From: Actinomycetota bacterium
Lineage (GTDB): Bacteria > Actinomycetota > Actinomycetes > Nanopelagicales > Nanopelagicaceae
Assembly (NCBI GenBank): GCA_009702245.1
Contig: WLIL01000002.1
Location: forward strand, 1-44,073
DNA length: 44,073 nucleotides
Direction of reading: 5' to 3'
Shown here: in pieces, positions 1-7,638 of the stretch
Layout: every line of letters begins with the position of its first letter
Numbering within the stretch: the first letter of the stretch is position 1
The notes under the pieces: model-generated
Told to the model about the DNA's origin: nothing
Databases searched by the model: none
Seen by the model: the letters and a program-made list of their open reading frames with translations, nothing else
Made by a program: the position numbers and the translations under genes

Positions 1-280
1 CGTCTTCCTCAAGATCATCGCTTTCACTAATTGTTTCTGCCTTTGTTACTGGCCACGACGGGAGTTGGGCGGTTGCTGCAGCGGAAGTAAAGAGCTCAAT
101 AGCTCTATCTACTGCTAGATCAGAATTTTCTGCCTCAACAATGATCTGAGCACCGTATGACATCGCCCCCACCCCACTGGCGATCCCGCTGTGGATCGCC
201 ACCGCATCGGCGAGTGCCACGACCTCTTCTATGGTGACTTCGCGATCACCTTCGGCAAGAATTGAAACACTGAACTTCAT
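1..280 (-). CDS. Hypothetical protein, partial (C-terminus runs off the left edge)
   Basis: Open frame from ATG (complement 278-280): MKFSVSILAEGDREVTIEEVVALADAVAIHSGIASGVGAMSYGAQIIVEAENSDLAVDRAIELFTSAAATAQLPSWPVTKAETISESDDLEED...; 22 bp downstream of the CoxE-like stop; no family recognised. Confidence 0.6.
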   Translation of the reverse strand, partial: MKFSVSILAEGDREVTIEEVVALADAVAIHSGIASGVGAMSYGAQIIVEAENSDLAVDRAIELFTSAAATAQLPSWPVTKAETISESDDLEED

Positions 281-302
281 AGCGTCTTCCTATCGCAATT
301 TT

Positions 303-1442
303 TCATCTGAGGGCGGTTAAAGTTGTACTGAATTCTTCAAGGCTTTTCAAATTATGTCCAGAAACAATTTCATCGATATACGGCTCTGCGACCATCATGC
401 CTAGGGTAGTGGGGGCAAAGTCGCGGCTATCCCCTTTATGCGGATTCATCCAGACGATGCGGTAGCAGAGCCTGGAAAGTTTTTCCATGGCGTGAGCCAG
501 CACCTCGGGTTCCCCTCTATCTAGCCCGTCTGAACAAATAACCACGATGGATCCTCTGCTCATTCCCCGGCGGCCCCACTGCCTAGTGAACATTTCAAGT
601 GAGTCACCAATGCGTGTGCCACCATCCCAGTCGAAAACTAATCCCGCTGCCATGTTCATTGCTTCATCGGGGCGCCTTCTATCTAATGCCCGAGTAATGC
701 GAGTCAGACGGGTACCGAAACAGAAGACCTCGACTCGGCTGGCTGCTCTCTGCGCAGAATAGGCAAACTGCAAAAGGTTTCGTGAATAGTCAGCCATGGA
801 TCCGGACACATCGAGAATCAGAACTAATGGCCGCAGTCGTAATCGACGCTTTGTGAAGTGGAGGTCGCGTGGCTCGCCATGGGCCCTCATCGTTTCTCGG
901 ACCATTCGTCTCATGCTGATGAGTGAACCCTTCGATGAGGCCATCTTTCGTCTTGTTTTCCTGCGCGGGGGAGTGAGTTTGATACTTGACATGATTCGCC
1001 GTAATGCTGCCAACTCTTCAGGTGTACAACTTGCAAATGTCTTATTGCGGAATAGTTCCGATGTTGAAGCTTGCAGCCCCATGCGAAGCTCTTCTTCTGC
1101 CGTTCCGGGGGAGCCGCTCTCTGGTGCAGGGATATCGATGACAGCTTGCGCGCTCGAGGAGGCCTTGATTTTAAGTCGATTCTCGCTCTTAAACTCAGCT
1201 TTTTCATCGAGAAAAAATGATCTAAAGACATTGTCATAAAGTGGAATATGGTCACGCTTACTCACGAGCGTGCTTCGTCCAGCCCAGTAAACATCTAAAA
1301 TATCGGAAGGATTGAGTTCGGCAATTGCACTGCAGTAAGCCATGACATCGTCAGAACCAATAGGTAATCCAACGTTTCTTAGTTCATGTCCAAATTCGGT
1401 AAAAAGTGTGATGAAGCCAGCGTCATCAGACACTGGAGACAA
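303..1442 (-). CDS. VWA-domain protein, CoxE-like
   Basis: 379 aa ORF; VWA/MIDAS-type segment LVLILDVSGSMADYSRNLLQFAYS...; adjacent to MoxR/CoxD-like ATPase and XdhC-like gene. Confidence 0.85.
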   Translation of the reverse strand: MSPVSDDAGFITLFTEFGHELRNVGLPIGSDDVMAYCSAIAELNPSDILDVYWAGRSTLVSKRDHIPLYDNVFRSFFLDEKAEFKSENRLKIKASSSAQAVIDIPAPESGSPGTAEEELRMGLQASTSELFRNKTFASCTPEELAALRRIMSSIKLTPPRRKTRRKMASSKGSLISMRRMVRETMRAHGEPRDLHFTKRRLRLRPLVLILDVSGSMADYSRNLLQFAYSAQRAASRVEVFCFGTRLTRITRALDRRRPDEAMNMAAGLVFDWDGGTRIGDSLEMFTRQWGRRGMSRGSIVVICSDGLDRGEPEVLAHAMEKLSRLCYRIVWMNPHKGDSRDFAPTTLGMMVAEPYIDEIVSGHNLKSLEEFSTTLTALR

Positions 1443-2322
1443 CCTCTTGAATATTGGTGCGAACTAATTCAAGATCATCTCGATCCTTCACAATCGAGCC
1501 CAGAGTGTCATCTGCGCTCTGAGCAGTTAATTCGTCGGCACCCAGCGCGTCGAGCGCAGCCACCCAGTCGAGAGTTTCGGAGACGCCAGGAGGCTTGGCC
1601 AATTCCATGTCCCGCAAGCGGTTGACGGCAGCGACCACTCTATTGGCCATCTTCTCTGAAACATCAGGTATACGTGCCTGAATGATTTCAACTTCGCGGG
1701 CCGGGTCTGGAAAACCAATCCAGTTATAGAGGCAGCGCCGTTTCAATGCATCGTGTAATTCTCGGGTGCGGTTAGACGTGAGAATGACGATGGGGCGCGA
1801 CTGCGCTTTAATGGTTCCGATTTCTGGAATAGTGATCTGAAAATCAGAGAGAAGTTCGAGCAGAAACGCCTCAAACTCATCGTCAGCTCTATCCACTTCG
1901 TCAATCAGTAGCACGCACTGATCTCCGGCTCTGATTGCTTCTAGTAACGGCCGCTCTAACAAGAATTTTGCACTAAATAGTTTGTCGACGGCATCTTCTT
2001 TCATTTCGCTCTCAGAGAGTGCGCGAATCTGCAGCATTTGGCGCGCGTAATCCCATTCGTAGAGAGCTTGGTTTGTGTCGATGCCTTCATAGCATTGCAA
2101 GCGCACTAATTTTCGGCCAAAGAGTGAGGCAAGTGTTTTAGCTAATTCAGTCTTCCCCACTCCCACTTCTCCCTCGAGGAGTAGCGGCCGTCCGAGCGTG
2201 AGGGCAATGTAGAGGGCGGTTGAGAGACCGCGATCAGCTATATATCCGTCGGAACGCAGGACATCGGTGAGTTCTTGAACAGAAGAAGGCAAGGCACGTG
2301 AAGCGTGGTTATCTAGCGTCAC
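1426..2322 (-). CDS. MoxR/CoxD-like AAA+ ATPase
   Basis: 298 aa ORF; Walker A GEVGVGKTELAK, Walker B VLLIDEVDRAD; overlaps the CoxE-like ORF. Confidence 0.88.
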   Translation of the reverse strand: MTLDNHASRALPSSVQELTDVLRSDGYIADRGLSTALYIALTLGRPLLLEGEVGVGKTELAKTLASLFGRKLVRLQCYEGIDTNQALYEWDYARQMLQIRALSESEMKEDAVDKLFSAKFLLERPLLEAIRAGDQCVLLIDEVDRADDEFEAFLLELLSDFQITIPEIGTIKAQSRPIVILTSNRTRELHDALKRRCLYNWIGFPDPAREVEIIQARIPDVSEKMANRVVAAVNRLRDMELAKPPGVSETLDWVAALDALGADELTAQSADDTLGSIVKDRDDLELVRTNIQEVVSSV

Positions 2323-2337
2323 GGTAATTCCGGTGCG

Positions 2338-2598
2338 TTAACGAGTCTCGACGGGGCCAAGCACAAGGTCACGAATTGAGCCACCAGAGGTGTTTAATTT
2401 TCCTTCGCGGGCAAGCTTCTCGCGCCAGGCCACTCGAATGTCGGCGCCCTCTTCGGCATAACCATCGAAGGTAATACCAGCCATGTTTTTGCAGACCTTA
2501 TTTGGGTTGCAATCTTCATCAAGGGCCACTACTGGATCCCCTTGGGCCTCCCACATTGAACGCAGTGTGGCACGCGCATTCTCGGCTTCTAGCGCCAT
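2338..2598 (-). CDS. Small conserved-looking hypothetical protein (86 aa) in the Cox accessory cluster
   Basis: In-frame ATG at 2598 preceded by a GAAAGGG-like RBS; MALEAENARATLRSMWEAQGDPVVALDEDCNPNKVCKNMAGITFDGYAEEG...; no family recognised. Confidence 0.6.
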   Translation of the reverse strand: MALEAENARATLRSMWEAQGDPVVALDEDCNPNKVCKNMAGITFDGYAEEGADIRVAWREKLAREGKLNTSGGSIRDLVLGPVETR

Positions 2599-2701
2599 AT
2601 AGACAACCCTTTCGAGGAGTAAAATAAGCACATATGTGCACCTTAAGACTCCCAAAGATTAGCACCTCTGCGGAGCTGAGTCTCCTTGAAAACAAGGGCG
2701 A

Positions 2702-3610
2702 TTAGGGCGCTCTGATGGCTTCAATGGCTTGCGCCAAGATCGATATTGCGATCTCGGCTGGCGAGGTAGCTCCGATGTTTACTCCAGCGGGGCCGTGGAC
2801 TCTGGAGATCTCGGTGATCCCTCGGTAAGCCAACCAATCGGCCCTATTCTGTTGCATTTTCTGAGAGCCGAGCGCTCCGATGTACCCAGCATCGCTCTCC
2901 AGTGCGGCGGCCAGTGACATGCTGGAGGATTCGACGTCGTGGCCCATAATCACGGCGGCATCGATGCTTGCAAGATCTGCCATTAACCCAGTTGCTTGGT
3001 CGACCGCCTGCGCCATGACGACTCGCCAACCTAGCAACCGAGCATTTTCGGCTAGTGCCTCCGCGATGGGACCACCACCAGCAATGGCTAATTTAGTTAC
3101 GGGATACATAATTGTGATGATCTTCTCCCCTGTAATGACAGTGCGAGAACTTCCCTTGCGAAAGAGTTCAGAAACTTCATCGTCAGATTCAGAAATATTA
3201 TCTCTGGTGAATAAGACAGTGTCATGAATGAGATCGCCGTCTAAATTGCAGATCAGAGCGAGTGGTTCTCTTGATAAAAGTGCTGGCCATAATTGGGCAG
3301 GTAATTCGGCAGCGGGCGTGAGAACGCAGCGAGCGCTTCCACCTAGAGGTAGGCCAGCGATGAGCGCACCCACTTCACTTACATTGATGGAAAATACTCG
3401 TCCTTGGATGAGGTGTCGGCTGGCAAAATCGATGAGATCTCCATCGATTGCCCCAGAGAGCAGATTCCCGATCCGACCGCCCCCAGGCGTGAGTGCCAAG
3501 GCCTCATTCGGCTCGCCCAGCGGGAGGCCGTCAGATGAGATCACCCACGCCACATCTGCTCGGGTCTGCGCCCGTAGGCAGGAAGTAACACTGAGGGCAA
3601 TTCCATACAT
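2702..3610 (-). CDS. XdhC/CoxI family molybdenum-hydroxylase maturation protein
   Basis: C-terminal Rossmann segment LAIAGGGPIAEALAENARLLGWRV and YIGALGSQKM...; N-terminal LALTPGGGRIGNLLSGAIDGDL; start placed at internal ATG because the longest ORF start (3730) lies inside tRNA-Gln. Confidence 0.82.
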   Translation of the reverse strand: MYGIALSVTSCLRAQTRADVAWVISSDGLPLGEPNEALALTPGGGRIGNLLSGAIDGDLIDFASRHLIQGRVFSINVSEVGALIAGLPLGGSARCVLTPAAELPAQLWPALLSREPLALICNLDGDLIHDTVLFTRDNISESDDEVSELFRKGSSRTVITGEKIITIMYPVTKLAIAGGGPIAEALAENARLLGWRVVMAQAVDQATGLMADLASIDAAVIMGHDVESSSMSLAAALESDAGYIGALGSQKMQQNRADWLAYRGITEISRVHGPAGVNIGATSPAEIAISILAQAIEAIRAP

Positions 3611-3705
3611 GTAGCCATGGTAGGGGCGACTCCCAGGCGCTGTCGCGGTGGGCCGAATCTTCCATAGATTTCCAGAATCTCTCGAAAATAGGGCAGAATT
3701 CAGGT

Positions 3706-3777
3706 TCCGCCATTGTGTAGTGGCTAGCACGACGGCCTTTGAAGCCGTAAGTCCAGGATCGATACCTGGTGGCGGAG
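3706..3777 (+). tRNA. tRNA-Gln (anticodon TTG)
   Basis: Acceptor TCCGCCA/TGGCGGA, D-arm GTG/CAC, anticodon arm ACGGC-CTTTGAA-GCCGT, T-arm CCAGG-ATCGATA-CCTGG, discriminator G; no encoded CCA. Confidence 0.92.
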
Positions 3778-3811
3778 CGCAGGAACCCGCCGAAGAGAGG
3801 GGACCTTAGTA

Positions 3812-5227
3812 GTGCCCATAGTGCAGGCAAGCGCGCTGATCTTGGCAGCCGGTGAAGGTACCCGGATGAACTCTGCCACTCCCAAAGTGCTCCATGGCGT
3901 CCTTGGGAAATCGATGGTGGAACGCGTCCTCGATGCCTTGCCGCCAACCAAAGCCACCGTGGTTGTGGTCGGCTCGGGCCGCGAAGCCGTTGAAAAAGAG
4001 CTAGCGCGCATTGCGCCGAATGTTTCCACTGTCTTTCAAGCAGAGCGGGGTGGGACTGGGCATGCGACCCGTCTTGCAATGCCAGCATTTGCAGGACTTG
4101 CTGATGATGATGTCATTCTCGTTCTTGGTTCTGATACGCCACTGTTACGTCGTGAAAGCCTTACCGATTTCATTGCACAATCACTGGGGGCGGCTGCAGC
4201 GGTGATGACTGCTCATGTTCCAGAACCATTTGGCTACGGAAGAATTATTCGAGATAGCGCTCAGGAATTTACTTCGATCGTGGAAGAGAAAGATGCAAAC
4301 GAAGCAGAGCGAAAGATTTCAGAGATTAATTCTGGTATCTATCTTTTTCAAAAAGGTGCACTCATTTCTGCGCTGGCACAACTCTCACGCGATAACGCAC
4401 AGGGGGAGGAGTACCTCACGGATGTTATTTCTATCCTCAAGGGTGAAGGCAAGGCAGTAGCCGCCTTCTCAATTAACGATTTCCGTGAAATCCTTGGGGT
4501 CAATGACCGGGGTCAATTAAGCGAATGTGGGGCTATCTTGCGAAATCGCATTAATGACGAATTGATGAAGGCCGGGGTCACCATCGTTGATCCAGCCAGC
4601 ACCTGGGTGGAAGAGGGTGTGGAGATCGCAGCCGACGTGACCCTCTTGCCGGGAACGTGGCTGACAGGCACGACCAAGATTTCAAGCGGTGCGGTGGTGG
4701 GGCCGCGAGCCACTTTGCACTCCTGCACCGTCGAAGCCGGCGCCCAGGTGAGTGAATCCACCTGCGACCAGGCATACATCGGCGAGGGCGCCACGGTGGG
4801 TCCCTACACATATTTAAGGCCAGGTACGGTCCTTGGACCGCGATCAAAGGCGGGGGCCTTTGTCGAGATAAAGAACTCCACCGTTGGCCCGGACTCGAAG
4901 GTGCCGCACCTCTCTTATGTGGGGGATGCCCAAATTGGCGAAGGTTCAAATATCGGCGCAGCCACCGTCTTCGTCAATTACGACGGGGTGGCCAAACACC
5001 GGACTGAGATCGGCGATTACGTGCGAATCGGAAGTGACACCATGCTGGTGGCCCCCGTTACGATTGGGGACGGCGCCTACACCGCAGCTGGCTCCGTCAT
5101 CACCGAGGATGTGCCCGCTGGAGCTATGGGCGTGGGTCGGGCAAAGCAGCGAAATGTCTTGGATTGGGTCCTTCGTAAGCGCCCAGGAAGTAAGAGCGCG
5201 GACGCCGCGTCGCGTGCTCGCGAATAG
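3812..5227 (+). CDS. glmU: Bifunctional UDP-GlcNAc pyrophosphorylase / GlcN-1-P N-acetyltransferase
   Basis: 471 aa; LILAAGEGTRMNSATPKVLH and left-handed beta-helix repeats with VGPYTYLRPGTVLG. Confidence 0.97.
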   Translation: MPIVQASALILAAGEGTRMNSATPKVLHGVLGKSMVERVLDALPPTKATVVVVGSGREAVEKELARIAPNVSTVFQAERGGTGHATRLAMPAFAGLADDDVILVLGSDTPLLRRESLTDFIAQSLGAAAAVMTAHVPEPFGYGRIIRDSAQEFTSIVEEKDANEAERKISEINSGIYLFQKGALISALAQLSRDNAQGEEYLTDVISILKGEGKAVAAFSINDFREILGVNDRGQLSECGAILRNRINDELMKAGVTIVDPASTWVEEGVEIAADVTLLPGTWLTGTTKISSGAVVGPRATLHSCTVEAGAQVSESTCDQAYIGEGATVGPYTYLRPGTVLGPRSKAGAFVEIKNSTVGPDSKVPHLSYVGDAQIGEGSNIGAATVFVNYDGVAKHRTEIGDYVRIGSDTMLVAPVTIGDGAYTAAGSVITEDVPAGAMGVGRAKQRNVLDWVLRKRPGSKSADAASRARE

Positions 5228-5285
5228 GACGTAGGAGAGGGTACGGTCTAACTATCCGAATGATGAAGCCGGTGGAGGGAGATTG

Positions 5286-6266
5286 ATGGGCGAAATCAGG
5301 TTATCTTCCGAAAAGCGTCTCCGACTCTTCACTGGTCGAGGTTACCCGGAACTAGCTCAAGAAGTCGCTGATCAATTAGGAATTCCGCTCACCCCCACCT
5401 CTGCATACGATTTTGCAAATGGAGAGATTTTCGTTCGATTCGAAGAGAGCGTTCGCGGTTGCGATGCCTTCGTCATTCAGAGCCATACTGAACCATTAAA
5501 TAAGCAGATCATGGAACAGCTCATCATGGTCGATGCTCTCAAACGTGCTTCCGCAAAGCGCATCACCGTAGTAGTTCCGTTCTATGGATATGCGCGCCAA
5601 GATAAAAAGCATCGCGGGCGTGAACCAATCTCAGCTCGCCTAATCGCTGATCTTTTTAAGACTGCTGGTGCTGATCGCTTGATGACAGTCGATCTTCATA
5701 CCGCTCAAATTCAAGGTTTCTTCGATGGCCCAGTAGATCACCTTTTTGCGCTCCCATTGCTCACTAATTACGTGGGCAGCAAGGTAGATCGTTCACGCCT
5801 CACCATTGTTTCGCCCGACTCGGGTCGAGTACGCGTTGCCGAGCGTTGGAGTGATCTGCTCGGTGGTTGCCCTATCGCCTTCATTCACAAGACTCGCGAT
5901 CCACTTATTCCAAATGAAGCAGTGGTAGGTCGAGTCGTCGGTGATGTGGCTGGTCGAACATGCGTTGTTATCGACGACATGATTGATACCGCAGGCACCA
6001 TCACTAAAGCTGTAGATGCGCTCATCGATGCTGGCGCGACTGAAGTTTTAGTGGCTGCCACTCACGCGGTGCTCTCCGGACCAGCCGTTGAGCGCCTGAA
6101 GAGTTCAAAGGTGGCAGAAGTGGTCATCACCAATACGTTGCCCACCTCAGATGCCAATAAGTTCGACAAGCTTACGATTCTCTCAATCGCTCCTCTCCTA
6201 GCCCGGGCGATCAAAGAGGTCTTCGAGGATGGCTCGGTCACTTCACTCTTCGATGGCCACTCCTAG
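5286..6266 (+). CDS. prs: Ribose-phosphate pyrophosphokinase
   Basis: KRLRLFTGRGYPELAQEVADQLGIPL; PFYGYARQDKKHRGREPISARL; PRPP loop VVIDDMIDTAGTI. Confidence 0.97.
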   Translation: MGEIRLSSEKRLRLFTGRGYPELAQEVADQLGIPLTPTSAYDFANGEIFVRFEESVRGCDAFVIQSHTEPLNKQIMEQLIMVDALKRASAKRITVVVPFYGYARQDKKHRGREPISARLIADLFKTAGADRLMTVDLHTAQIQGFFDGPVDHLFALPLLTNYVGSKVDRSRLTIVSPDSGRVRVAERWSDLLGGCPIAFIHKTRDPLIPNEAVVGRVVGDVAGRTCVVIDDMIDTAGTITKAVDALIDAGATEVLVAATHAVLSGPAVERLKSSKVAEVVITNTLPTSDANKFDKLTILSIAPLLARAIKEVFEDGSVTSLFDGHS

Positions 6267-6295
6267 CCACTGTTAGCCACTGCTAGCCACTCCGA
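6256..6295 (+). repeat. Four-copy 10-bp direct repeat (GCCACTNNTA-like) across the prs stop codon
   Basis: gccactccta gccactgtta gccactgcta gccactccga. Confidence 0.8.
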
Positions 6296-6445
6296 TTGAT
6301 CTCCTGAAGCCTGGCGAAACACCCAGATTTCTCTCATGCCCCCGCCTGGGGTAAGTTTTGCAACGCTCCGGCGAGGGGGTTTACCCCGTAATCGACGAGA
6401 TCCCTCCTGGTGCGCTTATTGTCACCGAATTGAAGGAGAGATCAG

Positions 6446-7045
6446 ATGGCTGAAATCAGCATCGCCGCCACCGTCCGTAATGAATTTGGCAAGGGCGCCG
6501 CACGCCGTGCCCGTCGCGATGGTCTCGTGCCCGCTGTGATCTACGGCCACGGCAGCACCCCACGCCACGTCACTCTCCCAGCACACCAACTCATGTTGGC
6601 GCTTAAGGCTCATAACGTTTTGCTCGATCTTCAACTTGAAGGTGGCGCGCAATTGGTGCTTCCCAAGTCGGTAGTACGTCACGCCATCAAGAACTCCATT
6701 GAGCACGTGGACTTCATTGAGGTACGCCGCGGAGAAAAGGTTGTCATCGACATTGCGGTGCACACTGCGGGCGATGCAGATCGCGATGGCATTTTGGAAC
6801 ACGTCAACAACACTATCTCGGTGCGCGCTGAGGCGACTGCAATTCCTAGCGAACTCATTCTTGATATTCAAGGTTTGCAGATCGGTCATTCGAAGTATGC
6901 CTCCGACGTCTCTCTTCCTGCCGGCGTGGAACTCGTTTCAGCACCTGACACGATCATCGTGCACTTGGCAGATAAGCCAACACATGAAGAGCCAACTGCC
7001 CCAGCTCCAACTGATGTGGCACCTGCGGCTCCTGCGGCTGAATGA
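6446..7045 (+). CDS. rplY: 50S ribosomal protein L25/general stress protein Ctc
   Basis: 199 aa; RNEFGKGAARRARRDGLVPAVIYGHG... with C-terminal TL5 domain and Ala/Pro tail. Confidence 0.96.
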   Translation: MAEISIAATVRNEFGKGAARRARRDGLVPAVIYGHGSTPRHVTLPAHQLMLALKAHNVLLDLQLEGGAQLVLPKSVVRHAIKNSIEHVDFIEVRRGEKVVIDIAVHTAGDADRDGILEHVNNTISVRAEATAIPSELILDIQGLQIGHSKYASDVSLPAGVELVSAPDTIIVHLADKPTHEEPTAPAPTDVAPAAPAAE

Positions 7046-7623
7046 CCGAACGCTGGCTGATTCTTGGATTGGGTAATCCCGGTCCGGAGTACGCCAACAC
7101 GCGTCATAACATCGGCTACTTGGTCGTTGAAGAAATCGCAAAGCGCATTTCAGGTAGCTTCGTATCACATAAATCTCGAGCGGATGTACTCGAAGGTCGC
7201 CTGGGTGTCGGAATCGATGCCCCTTCATTGATTCTCGCGAAAGCAAAGAGTTATATGAATGAATCAGGCGGACCAGGCAAGGCGCTCGCAGATTTCTACA
7301 AGACCCCACTCGATCACATCATCGTTATTCATGATGAGTTGGATTTACCATTCGAGGCTATTCGCAGCAAACTAGGTGGAGGGGACAACGGCCACAACGG
7401 GTTAAAGAGCCTCTCGAAGTCACTCGGTGGCCCCGGTTATTTGCGGATTCGGATGGGCATTGGCAGACCGCAAGGGCGGCAAGACCCAGCAGATTTTGTT
7501 TTAAAGCCATTCAGTACGGAGGAGCGAAAAGTGCTTCCACTCTTCGTTGATCGCGGAAGCGATGCTGTTGAAAGCTTGCTCACACGAGGCCTCGAAGAGA
7601 CACAGCAACGTTTTAACGATTGA
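7042..7623 (+). CDS. pth: Peptidyl-tRNA hydrolase
   Basis: WLILGLGNPGPEYANTRHNIGYLVVEEIA; HDELDLPF; GGGDNGHNGLKSL; 4-bp overlap with rplY. Confidence 0.97.
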   Translation: MTERWLILGLGNPGPEYANTRHNIGYLVVEEIAKRISGSFVSHKSRADVLEGRLGVGIDAPSLILAKAKSYMNESGGPGKALADFYKTPLDHIIVIHDELDLPFEAIRSKLGGGDNGHNGLKSLSKSLGGPGYLRIRMGIGRPQGRQDPADFVLKPFSTEERKVLPLFVDRGSDAVESLLTRGLEETQQRFND

Positions 7624-7638
7624 TGAGAGGAGGTCAAC

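Noticed and set aside
3611-3730. N-terminal extension of the XdhC ORF (MLATTQWRNLNSALFSR...)
   Set aside because: It runs antisense into tRNA-Gln at 3706-3777; an internal ATG at 3610 is more plausible.
3531-4088. 185-aa minus-strand ORF across tRNA-Gln and glmU start
   Set aside because: Overlaps a tRNA and the conserved GlmU N-terminus; Trp/Arg-rich spurious translation.
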